Shown here piece after piece: positions 47,445 through 55,665 of a stretch of 64,000 nucleotides of DNA. This stretch comes from DASWJZ01 sp963739005 (GTDB lineage Bacteria > Pseudomonadota > Alphaproteobacteria > Rhizobiales > Afifellaceae): the NCBI GenBank assembly GCA_963739005.1, contig CAVTYQ010000003.1:124001-188000 (forward strand), in the 5' to 3' direction. The notes beneath the pieces were generated by a model, which saw nothing but the letters and a program-made list of their open reading frames with translations, was not told the DNA's origin and made no database searches. A program made the translations under genes and the position numbers. The first letter of the stretch is position 1, and each line of letters begins with the position of its first letter.

Positions 47445-48317
47445 ATGCCGGACGGGATCGTCATTTCGATTGCAAGCCACGTGGCGCGCGGCAGCGTCGG
47501 CAATCGCGCCATGGTCTTTGCGCTCGAACGCCTCGGCTTCGAGACCTGGGCGGTGCCGACGATCGTCCTGCCGCATCATCCCGGGCACGGCCGCGTCGAC
47601 AGCATGGTGCCGGACGCCGACGCCTTCGCAGCTCTGCTGGAGGCGCTGGTTCAAGGTGAGCGCGCGGCGGAAGTCGTCGGCGTCATCTCCGGCTATCTCG
47701 CCTCGGCGGAGCAGGCGCGCGCCGTCGCCGCGCTGGTCAAGACCGTGAAGGCGGCGCGCGCCGACGCGCTCTATCTCTGCGATCCCGTGATCGGCGACAC
47801 CGGCGGCCTCTATGTAAGGAAAGCGCTCGCCGAGGCGATCCGCGACGAGCTCCTTCCGCTCGCCGATATCGCGACCCCGAACGCCTTCGAGTGCGTCTGG
47901 CTCGCAGGAGAAAAGGACACTGACGGCGAGGCGGAGGGAGAGCCCGATCTCGCCGCGCTGGCCCGCGGCCTCCCGCCACCGGTGATGCTCGTCACCTCGG
48001 CGCCGGCGATGATGCGCCGGCACATCGGCAATCTCCTCGTCACCGAGCATGACGCGATCCTCTTCGAGCACCCGCTCCTCTCGACGCCCGCCAAGGGCAC
48101 CGGCGACCTCCTCGCCGCGCTCTTCCTCGCGCGCCGGCTCGTGGGGCAGAGCCTCCCGAAGGCTGCGGAGACGGCGCTTTCGAGCGTCTTCGAGATCGTC
48201 GCCCGAACCGCGAAGGCCGGCGCCGATGAATTGATGCTCGCCGAGCTTCAGGACTCGATCGTCGCGCCGCATGCCACGGTGGTGGCGCGGAGGCTCGCGA
48301 TCGGGCTCAGGCGATGA
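47445..48317 (+). CDS. pdxY: Pyridoxal kinase PdxY
   Basis: A 290-residue ribokinase-family kinase that phosphorylates pyridoxal in vitamin B6 salvage. Hallmarks are IASHVARGSVGNRAMVFALE at the N-terminus, CDPVIGDTGGLYV, the TPNAFE strand, and the anion hole with catalytic Asp in AKGTGDLLAALFLA. Length is normal. It overlaps the following methyltransferase gene by ATGA. Confidence 0.94.
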   Translation: MPDGIVISIASHVARGSVGNRAMVFALERLGFETWAVPTIVLPHHPGHGRVDSMVPDADAFAALLEALVQGERAAEVVGVISGYLASAEQARAVAALVKTVKAARADALYLCDPVIGDTGGLYVRKALAEAIRDELLPLADIATPNAFECVWLAGEKDTDGEAEGEPDLAALARGLPPPVMLVTSAPAMMRRHIGNLLVTEHDAILFEHPLLSTPAKGTGDLLAALFLARRLVGQSLPKAAETALSSVFEIVARTAKAGADELMLAELQDSIVAPHATVVARRLAIGLRR

Positions 48318-48925
48318 CCACGCTGCTTGAGCGGTATCAACGGATCGCGCCTTTCTACGATCTCCTCGACTATCCCTTCGAGCACGGGCGCTACCAAACG
48401 ATCCGCCCCCTGCTTTTCGAGGGGCTCACCGGCCGCGTGCTCGACGCCGGAATCGGTACCGGCCGCAACATCCCGTTCTATCCGGCGGGTGCGGAGATGG
48501 TCGGGATCGACCAGAGTCCGGCGATGCTTGCGCGCGCCACCCGCCGGCGCGACGCGCTCGGCGCGCACGTCGACCTTCAGCAGTTGGACGTGAAGCGTCT
48601 CGGATTTCCCGACGGCCACTTCGACGCGGCGGTCGCGACCTTCCTCTTCTGCGTCCTCCCCGATGCGGAACAGGCGCCGGCGCTCCGCGAGCTCGCGCGC
48701 GTCGTGAAGCTGGGCGGCCCGATCCGGCTTCTTGAATACGTTCGCCCGCACGGCGCGCTCCGCAGGTTCAGCGCTCGGCTCTGGGAACCGTGGATGTATT
48801 GGGCCTACGGCGCCGGCTTCGACCGCCGCACCGAGGAGCACGCGCGAGAAATCGGCCTGCAGGTCGCGGACGCCCGCTTCGTTCACCACGATCTGATCAA
48901 GCTGATCGAAGTCAGGGCTTCTTAG
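48314..48925 (+). CDS. Class I SAM-dependent methyltransferase
   Basis: A 203-residue methyltransferase. The SAM motif I is LDAGIGTGRN at about 43–52, with the acidic motif II in GIDQSPAML, and DAAVATFLFCVLPDAE at motif IV. The pattern is close to PmtA/UbiE-type methyltransferases acting on lipids or quinones. ATG 48314 overlaps the pdxY stop by 4 bases. The substrate is unknown. Confidence 0.88.
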   Translation: MTTLLERYQRIAPFYDLLDYPFEHGRYQTIRPLLFEGLTGRVLDAGIGTGRNIPFYPAGAEMVGIDQSPAMLARATRRRDALGAHVDLQQLDVKRLGFPDGHFDAAVATFLFCVLPDAEQAPALRELARVVKLGGPIRLLEYVRPHGALRRFSARLWEPWMYWAYGAGFDRRTEEHAREIGLQVADARFVHHDLIKLIEVRAS

Positions 48926-48971
48926 CCTTGCACCCGCGCCTCCATTGACACGCGGGCTCGCCTCCCTTAAA

Positions 48972-48998
48972 TGCAATTGCGAATTATTCTCATTTGCA
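48972..48998. promoter_or_regulatory. Fur/Mur-type operator upstream of mntH
   Basis: A 27-bp near-perfect palindrome (arms of 13 bases with 11 matches around a central T) with TGCAATTGC on the left and CATTTGCA on the right, ending 9 bp before mntH ATG 49008. The form fits alpha-proteobacterial Fur/Mur sites, and in Rhizobiales Mur controls manganese uptake. The position would overlap the promoter or start region, so metal-dependent repression is expected. Confidence 0.7.
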
Positions 48999-49007
48999 GA
49001 AAGATCG

Positions 49008-50369
49008 ATGCGCGGCGACCCTCCCAGCGCCTCCCCTCCCGGCCGAGTTCTCGGCTGGCGCACCGAGCGCGGCACGCCGGCGCTCGCCGAGGTGCACGGC
49101 TCGATCGCCATTCGCGCGGACGCTCCCGCCTGGCGGAAGGCTCTGGTCTTTCTCGGCCCGGGCTATCTCGTCGCCGTCGGCTACATGGACCCCGGCAACT
49201 GGGCGACCTCGCTCGCCGGCGGCTCGCGCTTCGGCTACACGCTTCTCTTCGCCGCACTCGTCTCGAGCGTCATGGCGATCATCCTGCAGGCGCTTTGCGC
49301 GCGCCTCGCCGTCGCCACTGGCCGCGACCTCGCGCAGGCCTGCCGCGATTCATACTCGGCTCCGGTCTCCTTCAGCCTCTGGGTGCTCGCCGAGCTCGCC
49401 ATCGTCGCGACCGACCTCGCCGAGGTAATAGGCACCGCGATCGGCCTGAACCTCCTTTTCGGCATCCCGCTCGAATACGGCGTCGTCATCACCGCGCTCG
49501 ACGTCTTTCTTGTGCTCTATCTGCAGAACAAGGGCTTCCGCTGGATCGAGGCCTTCATCATCACGCTGCTTCTGATCATCGCGGTCTGCTTCGTCGCGCA
49601 GCTCGTGCTGGCGCGGCCGGAGCTCTCCGGAATTCTCGGCGGCTTCGTGCCAAGGCCCGAGATCATCACAAATCCCGAGATGCTCTACCTCGCGCTCGGC
49701 ATCCTTGGTGCGACGGTGATGCCGCACAACCTCTACCTCCACACGGCGATCGTACAGACGCGCGCCTACGGTGAGACAGTGCCGGAGAAGCGCGAGGCGA
49801 TCCGCTACGCCACGCTCGATTCCACCATCGCGCTTCTCTTCGCGCTGATGATCAATGCCTCGATTCTGATCCTCGCCGCCGCCAGCTTTCACGCGCGCGG
49901 CGAGATGGACGTCGAAGATCTCGGCCAAGCGCATTCGCTGCTCCTGCCGCTCCTCGGCGCGGCGGCGGCCCCGGTCCTCTTCGCGATCGCGCTTCTCGCC
50001 TGCGGCCTTTCCTCAACGGTGACGGCGACGATGGCCGGCCAGGCCGTGATGGAAGGCTTCCTGCGGCTCCGCCTCGCGCCGTGGCTCCGCCGGCTCATCA
50101 CGCGTGGACTCGCCATCGTGCCCGCCGCGGGCGTGACCATCTTCGCCGGCGACGCCGGCGCGGCAAAACTTCTGATCTTCAGCCAGGTCGTCTTGAGCCT
50201 GCAGCTTTCCTTCGCGGTCGTGCCGCTCGTGATCTTCACCGCGAGCCGCGCCAAAATGGGCGTCTTCGTCTCGCCGCGCTGGCTGACCGCGGTCGCCGTC
50301 CTCATCGCCGCAGTGATCGTGATCCTGAATCTGAAGCTCGTCGGCGATTTCGTCCTCGCCGCCATTTAG
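49008..50369 (+). CDS. mntH: NRAMP-family divalent metal transporter (manganese uptake)
   Basis: A 453-residue inner-membrane protein with about eleven membrane segments. The metal-site motif DPGNWATSLAGG is in the first segment, and the second metal-site motif MPHNLYLHTAIVQT is in the sixth. ATG 49008 follows the metal-regulator palindrome; an upstream extension is not supported. It imports Mn(II), possibly Fe(II), driven by protons. It is convergent with pcp, their ends overlapping by 4 bases. Confidence 0.94.
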   Translation: MRGDPPSASPPGRVLGWRTERGTPALAEVHGSIAIRADAPAWRKALVFLGPGYLVAVGYMDPGNWATSLAGGSRFGYTLLFAALVSSVMAIILQALCARLAVATGRDLAQACRDSYSAPVSFSLWVLAELAIVATDLAEVIGTAIGLNLLFGIPLEYGVVITALDVFLVLYLQNKGFRWIEAFIITLLLIIAVCFVAQLVLARPELSGILGGFVPRPEIITNPEMLYLALGILGATVMPHNLYLHTAIVQTRAYGETVPEKREAIRYATLDSTIALLFALMINASILILAAASFHARGEMDVEDLGQAHSLLLPLLGAAAAPVLFAIALLACGLSSTVTATMAGQAVMEGFLRLRLAPWLRRLITRGLAIVPAAGVTIFAGDAGAAKLLIFSQVVLSLQLSFAVVPLVIFTASRAKMGVFVSPRWLTAVAVLIAAVIVILNLKLVGDFVLAAI

Positions 50370-50974
50370 GCGGCGGCCATCGCTCCGACAGCCGCCCGCA
50401 GAAGAATTCGCGCGGCTTCCGACAAGCGTCCTCCCGTGAAACCGCCCTTCCCTTCCGGCGGCACGTGCACGAAGCCGACGCGCCGCGTCGGCGGCGCGGC
50501 GTGGAGCGAGCGGTAGAGCGTGGCGTTGCAGACATAGGCGCCGGCGTCGTCGGAGAGCGCGGCGGGAAAGCCCGCCTCCCTCAGTGCCGCAAGGATCGCC
50601 GCCGCCGGAAAGGTCGAAGCCAGCGTCTCCGGACCATCCTCGGCAAGACGCGGCGAGAGCGGCGCATGTCCGCACGCATCCGGCTTCGTCGGATCGGCGG
50701 CGTTCCTGCCGACGCATTCGAGATGGATCGCCTCGATCCCATCGCTCAGGCCGAAATGCACGACGACGTCCGGGGCGAACGCCGCGTAAAGTCGGCCGAG
50801 CTCCTCCCACGACCAGAGATATTCGGTTCGAAGCACGGCCGCATGAACCGCGCCCGCGCCATACGCAGCGGCCGGATCGACGGCGAGCGCCTTGACCAGC
50901 CGCTCCGTCGGGTTTTCCGGCGCGCCCGGAAACGGGCCGAAGCCGGTGACGAGCAGGCGCGGCCCGACGGCCAT
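50366..50974 (-). CDS. pcp: Pyroglutamyl-peptidase I-like cysteine peptidase
   Basis: A 202-residue member of peptidase family C15 that would remove N-terminal pyroglutamate. LVTGFGPFPGAPENP at the N-terminus, Glu in IHLECVGRN, the catalytic Cys in GAYVCNATLY and the His in VGFVHVPPEG are present. The Glu region differs from the classic ERVAIN form, as is common in alpha-proteobacterial members. It lies 14 bp after asd on the same strand. Confidence 0.9.
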   Translation of the reverse strand: MAVGPRLLVTGFGPFPGAPENPTERLVKALAVDPAAAYGAGAVHAAVLRTEYLWSWEELGRLYAAFAPDVVVHFGLSDGIEAIHLECVGRNAADPTKPDACGHAPLSPRLAEDGPETLASTFPAAAILAALREAGFPAALSDDAGAYVCNATLYRSLHAAPPTRRVGFVHVPPEGKGGFTGGRLSEAARILLRAAVGAMAAA

Positions 50975-50988
50975 GATGTCGATGGTGC

Positions 50989-52020
50989 CTAAGCGGCTTT
51001 CTTTGCGGCGATGAGGCCGCGGTTCATGAGGAGCTCAGCGATCTGCACGGCGTTCGTCGCAGCGCCCTTCCTGAGATTGTCGGAGACAACCCAGAGCGAT
51101 AGCCCGTTCTCAACCGTCGGGTCCTCGCGGATGCGGCTGATATAGGTCGCATCTTCCCCGGCGCACTCGTAAGGCGTGATGTAGGCGCCCTCGCCCGGGT
51201 TATCGACGACCAGGCACCCAGGCGCCTCGCGCAGGATGTCGCGCGCCTCGTCGGCACTGATCGGCTCCTCGAACTCCACGTTCACCGCTTCAGAATGCCC
51301 CACGAACACCGGCACACGCACGCACGTCGCCACGAGCTTGATCTTCGGGTCCAGGATCTTCTTCGTCTCCGCCACCATCTTCCACTCTTCCTTCGTCGAC
51401 CCGTCCTCCATGAAGACGTCGATATGCGGGATGACGTTGAAGGCGATGCGCTTGGAAAACTTCTTCGGTTCGATCGGCCCGGCGGTGAAGACGGCGCGGG
51501 TCTGGTTGAAGAGCTCGTCCATTCCCTCCTTGCCGGCGCCCGACACCGACTGGTAGGTCGCCACCACCACCCGCTTGATCCGCGCCTTGTCGTGCAGCGG
51601 CTTCAGCGCCACGACCAGCTGTGCGGTCGAGCAGTTCGGGTTGGCGATGATGTTCCTCTTCGCAAAGCCTTCGACCGCGTCGGCGTTCACCTCCGGCACG
51701 ATCAGGGGCACGTCCTGGTCGTAGCGCCAGGCGGAAGAATTATCGATGACGACGGCGCCCGCCCGCCCGATCTTCGGCGACCATTCCTTCGAGACGCTGC
51801 CGCCCGCCGACATCAGGCAGATGTCGGTGTCCTTGAAGTCGTAGTTCTCGAGCGCCTGCACCTTCAGGATCTTGTCGCCGAAGGAGACTTCGGTCCCCTG
51901 GCTCCTGCGCGAGGCGATGGCGACGACATCGTCGGCCGGGAAGGCGCGCTCGGTCAGCACCTCCAGCATCTCCCGCCCGACATTCCCCGTAGCGCCGACA
52001 ACCGCGATCTTCAAACCCAT
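50989..52020 (-). CDS. asd: Aspartate-semialdehyde dehydrogenase
   Basis: A 343-residue NADPH enzyme making aspartate semialdehyde from aspartyl phosphate, feeding lysine, threonine, methionine and cell-wall synthesis. GATGNVGREML at 9–19, catalytic Cys130 in NPNCSTAQ, Gln in YQSVSGAGK, and His242 in VPVFVGHSEAV. ATG 52020 is the family start. It is near leuB, a usual Rhizobiales arrangement. Confidence 0.96.
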   Translation of the reverse strand: MGLKIAVVGATGNVGREMLEVLTERAFPADDVVAIASRRSQGTEVSFGDKILKVQALENYDFKDTDICLMSAGGSVSKEWSPKIGRAGAVVIDNSSAWRYDQDVPLIVPEVNADAVEGFAKRNIIANPNCSTAQLVVALKPLHDKARIKRVVVATYQSVSGAGKEGMDELFNQTRAVFTAGPIEPKKFSKRIAFNVIPHIDVFMEDGSTKEEWKMVAETKKILDPKIKLVATCVRVPVFVGHSEAVNVEFEEPISADEARDILREAPGCLVVDNPGEGAYITPYECAGEDATYISRIREDPTVENGLSLWVVSDNLRKGAATNAVQIAELLMNRGLIAAKKAA

Positions 52021-52127
52021 GTCCGGACTCCTTGCATCGCGCCCACGGTGTCTAAACGTGAGCCATAGCATCGCGGCGAAAACCGCGCCCGGCGGCGCGG
52101 CTCCGCGATGGAGACGGCTGTCCGGGG

Positions 52128-52469
52128 CTAGTCGTGGCTGATGTCGGTAACCCTGCCGTCGCGGCGGTCGACGGTCACGGTGATGTCGTCGTCATGCCGA
52201 TCAGTGCCTGAGACCTCATACGAGCTGCGGTGCCGCGTCACGTCGTCGACATGGCGAACGCCGTGCCGCTTCGCGATCCTGACGGCCTCGTCGCTGCTGA
52301 TTCCCCAGTCATTGTTGTAGTGGTGGTTGTCGTAGTCATAGAGGTCTGGAGAAACGTGAAAACACAACGGTCCCACGCAACCCCCGGCGCCGCCGGCGTA
52401 GGCGGCGCCCGTCGTAACCAGCGCCGCGGACGCGATGGCAATTGCGAGGAAAATCGGCTTCATGCGCAT
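52128..52469 (-). CDS. Small secreted protein with PepSY-like domain
   Basis: A 113-residue protein with a signal peptide (about 1–25, cleavage after AYAGG or earlier) and a short domain (SSDEAVRIAKRHGV, RSSYEVSGTD, ITVTVDRRDGRV) typical of PepSY-like periplasmic proteins. ATG 52469 has GGGAG at suitable spacing; ATG 52463 is two codons on. It is His-rich between 44 and 53. Function unknown; it lies between asd and leuB. Confidence 0.75.
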   Translation of the reverse strand: MRMKPIFLAIAIASAALVTTGAAYAGGAGGCVGPLCFHVSPDLYDYDNHHYNNDWGISSDEAVRIAKRHGVRHVDDVTRHRSSYEVSGTDRHDDDITVTVDRRDGRVTDISHD

Positions 52470-52615
52470 TGGAAATCTCCCTGGCTTTTCGCCTGGTGGG
52501 CAGCCCGGAACAAACAGGGGATTCGTAAACGCTTCGTTCCTGGGCCGCCAGTCCTCGCGGTCTCGCGAGATCGGCGGAAGAGTCCCTTGATCTTACCGGC
52601 GGCGGAAGTCCAGCG

Positions 52616-53737
52616 TCAATTGGCGTCCGCCCCCAGTAAACGGCGGAGATTGCGGATGATTTCGTCGCCCATCTCGACCGTGCCGACCTCGCGCATCCCG
52701 GCGGAAAGGATGTCGCGCGTGCGCAGGCCCGCGGCCAGGGTTTCCGCGATTGCCTGCTCGACTGCGTCCGCCTCGCTGACCATGCCAAACGAATAGCGCA
52801 GGCACATCGCGAAGGAGGCGATCATGGCGATCGGGTTCGCTATGCCCTTCCCCGCGATATCTGGAGCGGAGCCGTGCACCGGTTCGTAGAACGCCTTACG
52901 CTTTTTCGTGATCGGGTCCGGCGCGCCGAGCGACGCCGACGGCAGCATGCCGAGCGAGCCCGTCAGCATCGCCGCCACGTCCGACAGCATATCGCCGAAA
53001 AGGTTGTCGGTCACGATGACGTCGAACTGCTTCGGCGCGCGCACAAGCTGCATGCCGCCGGCGTCGGCGAGCATGTGGTCGAGTTCTACATCCGGGTATT
53101 CGCGCGTGTGCACCTCGCTCACCACCTCGTGCCAGAGAACGCCCGACGTCATGACGTTCCGCTTCTCCATCGAGGTGACCTTGTTGCGCCGGGTCCGCGC
53201 CAGCTCGAAGGCGACGCGGGAAATCCGCTCGATCTCGAAGGTGTCGTAGACCTGCGTATCGATCGCGCGCTTCTGGCCGTTGCCGAGGTCGCGGATTTCT
53301 TTCGGCTCGCCGAAATAGACGCCGCCCGTCAGCTCACGCAGGATCAGGATGTCGAGCCCCTCGACGAGTTCGCGCTTCAAGGACGAGGCGTCGGCAAGCG
53401 CGGGGTAACAGATCGCGGGGCGGAGATTGGCGAAGACGCCGAGCTCCTTCCTGAGCCGCAGGAGCGCCGCCTCGGGCCGATGCTCGTAAGGCACCTTGTC
53501 CCATTTCGGCCCGCCGACCGCGCCGAAGAGCACGGCGTCGGCGGAAAGCGCTTTCCCCATTGCCGCGTCGGTGATCGGCACTTCGTGGACGTCGAGAGCA
53601 GCGCCGCCGACCAGGTCGTCATCCGTCTCGAAAGGGCCGACACTCGCTTCGTTCATGAAGGCAATGACCGCCTTCACTTGGGCCATGACCTCCGCGCCGA
53701 TGCCGTCGCCGGGAAGAAGGAGGAGTTTGTGGCTCAT
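52616..53737 (-). CDS. leuB: 3-Isopropylmalate dehydrogenase
   Basis: A 373-residue NAD enzyme of leucine synthesis. LLLLPGDGIGAEV at the N-terminus, RELTGGVYFGEP with the catalytic Tyr after it, KRNVM with Lys, VTDNLFGDMLSD with metal Asp residues, and HGSAPDIAGKGIANP for NAD. ATG 53737 is the family start; the open frame upstream has no homology. Intact. Confidence 0.96.
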   Translation of the reverse strand: MSHKLLLLPGDGIGAEVMAQVKAVIAFMNEASVGPFETDDDLVGGAALDVHEVPITDAAMGKALSADAVLFGAVGGPKWDKVPYEHRPEAALLRLRKELGVFANLRPAICYPALADASSLKRELVEGLDILILRELTGGVYFGEPKEIRDLGNGQKRAIDTQVYDTFEIERISRVAFELARTRRNKVTSMEKRNVMTSGVLWHEVVSEVHTREYPDVELDHMLADAGGMQLVRAPKQFDVIVTDNLFGDMLSDVAAMLTGSLGMLPSASLGAPDPITKKRKAFYEPVHGSAPDIAGKGIANPIAMIASFAMCLRYSFGMVSEADAVEQAIAETLAAGLRTRDILSAGMREVGTVEMGDEIIRNLRRLLGADAN

Positions 53738-53772
53738 GTTGATGCTTTTTGGAAGGAGGTCGGGGCGCATTG

Positions 53773-53820
53773 CTAGAGCATGACCTCGAAAGCTGGCAAC
53801 CGATTTTCGGGATCGCGACT
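53773..53820. repeat. Rhizobiales-type dispersed palindromic repeat (degenerate copy)
   Basis: The stretch beginning CTAGAGCATGACCTCGAAA and continuing with ACCGATTTTCGGGATC resembles the repeated element found in many Rhizobiales genomes (CTAGAGCATGATC, GTGG-AACCGGTTTTC). It lies in the leuB upstream region. Only one partial copy is seen in the window. Confidence 0.55.
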
Positions 53821-53916
53821 GGAGGCGCCGCCGCCCGATAAGGTTCGGCACGGCGGAATTGTGTGCCCATCCATTTGCCGTCATGCTCGATCGGGCGACT
53901 ACGACGCGAGGAGGCG

Positions 53917-54600
53917 GTGAAGGACCTGATCGAAAAGGTATTGTCGTATGTTCCGACATACCTCCAGACTTTCGCGTCGGTGCTGGTCAGACCGAAGGCG
54001 TTCGCCGCGACGCTGCGCGGCGACGAAGCGAACCGGTTTCGCGACGCCCTGATCTTTCTTGGCATTTCGATCGTGGTCCAGATCATGCTGGCGTGGAACC
54101 GTCTCCCGGCCGAACGGCAGGCCTACGAAGCCGCCGGGACGCAAGCGCTCCTCGTCGCCGTCTCGATGGCGCTCGGAATGGCGCAGCTTCTGATCGCGTG
54201 GCGGCTAGTCGGGGGCAAGGCGCCAGCCATCAACTTCGCGATCATCTATTGCTACTTCGTCGGCGTCTGGATGGTGACGCTTTCGGTCTTCCTCGTGCTC
54301 GGCCTCGGCGTCTTCAGATTTGTCGATCCGCCGCTCTACGACGCCTACATCGCATCCTTTGGCACCCATGCGCCGGCACCGCCGGATATCGAATCGAGCG
54401 GCGGATTTCGCGCGCTCGCGGCCGTGTTCGTCCTGGGTATGCTCTTCGTGTCGGTATGGATGTTCCTCGCCTGGGGCGCGTGGCGGGAGCTGAATGGCCT
54501 CAACCGCCGGCGGTCGTTCGTCGCCGCGATCATCGTGGCGGTGACGGCGATCCCCGCTGTCGCGATCACGCTCTTCCTGGCATTCGGTCTGCAGCCCTGA
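53917..54600 (+). CDS. YIP1-family membrane protein
   Basis: A 227-residue membrane protein with about five membrane segments (FRDALIFLGISIVVQIML and TQALLVAVSMALGMAQLLI among them). It starts at GTG 53917 with GAGGAGG 4 bases upstream; ATG further upstream has no such site. The fold resembles YIP1/DUF1282 proteins, of unknown bacterial function. It is divergent from leuB. Confidence 0.75.
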   Translation: MKDLIEKVLSYVPTYLQTFASVLVRPKAFAATLRGDEANRFRDALIFLGISIVVQIMLAWNRLPAERQAYEAAGTQALLVAVSMALGMAQLLIAWRLVGGKAPAINFAIIYCYFVGVWMVTLSVFLVLGLGVFRFVDPPLYDAYIASFGTHAPAPPDIESSGGFRALAAVFVLGMLFVSVWMFLAWGAWRELNGLNRRRSFVAAIIVAVTAIPAVAITLFLAFGLQP

Positions 54601-54606
54601 CGCACG

Positions 54607-54620
54607 TCACGCGCGCGTGA
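54607..54620. other. Perfect 14-bp palindrome after YIP1 gene
   Basis: TCACGCGCGCGTGA lies 7 bases after the YIP1 stop and about 100 bp before the JmjC-like cupin gene. It is either a weak terminator stem without loop or an operator. Confidence 0.3.
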
Positions 54621-54717
54621 TGACACGCTTTACCAATTAACTCGGATTTTCACGACTTTCGCCGGCTGATCGCTAGTTTCCGCCCACCACGCAAATCGAT
54701 CGACCCGGGAGGCCACC

Positions 54718-55659
54718 ATGTCGACGATCCTGGCGGACTTTGAGCCGCGCCATATCTCGCTCTTCGGCGAGCACATCCTGCACCTGAAGCACCGGCTCGC
54801 CGAGTCCGGGCTCTTCACCGACGACGCGCTTGCGCGCCTGATCGAGAAGACGCCGCCGGCGCATTGCTACGTCAACACCATGGACAAGCGCTCGCACAAT
54901 CCGCGCTCGCGCCGCGAGGGTGCGATCGACGGGCTCTCGGGCGCCGAAGCGCTGGAGGCTGTCCGCTCCGGCAACATCTGGATCAACATCCACAAGCTCG
55001 GCGAGACCGACCCGGCCTACGCCCGCCTCCTCGGCGCGATCTTCGCCGAATTCGAGACGCGCGTGCCCGGCCTCAGGACCTACCGGCAGTCGATGACGCT
55101 CCTGATCTCCTCGCCGAACGTGAAGGTCTATTATCACTGCGACGTGCCGGGACAGATGCTCTGGCAACTCCGCGGAACGAAGCGCGTCTTCGTCTATCCG
55201 GCGAAGGCGCCGTTTCTGACTCAGCCCGCGATGGAGAAGATCGTGCTCGGCGAAGCGCACGAGACCGGCATGCCCTACGAGCCGTGGTTCGACGACTACG
55301 CCGACGTGATCGACCTTGAGGCGGGGTCGATGCTCTACTGGCCGCTCAATTGCCCGCATCGCGTCGAGAACCACGACTGCCTGAACGTCTCGGCGACGAC
55401 CGAGCATTGGACCGACGCGCTCAGGAACGTCTACGCCGTCAACTATGCGAACGGCATCCTGCGCCGCTCGCTCGGCCTCAAGGAACTCTCGCGCGAAACG
55501 TCCGGCCCATCCTTCTGGGGCAAGGCGGCCTTTGCCGCGGCGATGAAGAAGAGCGGCGTGCAGAAGCTCAATCAGCGCAAGCGCCTGATCGACTTCGCCG
55601 TCGATCCGAAAGCGCCCGACGGCATCCGCGATATTCCAGCCTACGCCTTCGGGCGATAG
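54718..55659 (+). CDS. Cupin-like (JmjC-type) Fe(II)/2-oxoglutarate oxygenase-like protein
   Basis: A 313-residue protein with a central double-stranded beta-helix. The metal triad fits HxD at His140–Asp142 (YYHCDVPGQ) and distal His214 (CPHRVEN), and RGTKRV at about 152–157 gives a basic residue for a cosubstrate. The preceding QSMTLLISSPNVKVYYH is the usual strand. It may hydroxylate a peptide, lipid or small molecule. The next gene, a BioF2-like acyltransferase, starts 6 bp after its stop, so the two are co-transcribed. No known pathway could be assigned. Confidence 0.72.
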   Translation: MSTILADFEPRHISLFGEHILHLKHRLAESGLFTDDALARLIEKTPPAHCYVNTMDKRSHNPRSRREGAIDGLSGAEALEAVRSGNIWINIHKLGETDPAYARLLGAIFAEFETRVPGLRTYRQSMTLLISSPNVKVYYHCDVPGQMLWQLRGTKRVFVYPAKAPFLTQPAMEKIVLGEAHETGMPYEPWFDDYADVIDLEAGSMLYWPLNCPHRVENHDCLNVSATTEHWTDALRNVYAVNYANGILRRSLGLKELSRETSGPSFWGKAAFAAAMKKSGVQKLNQRKRLIDFAVDPKAPDGIRDIPAYAFGR

Positions 55660-55665
55660 ACCGCG

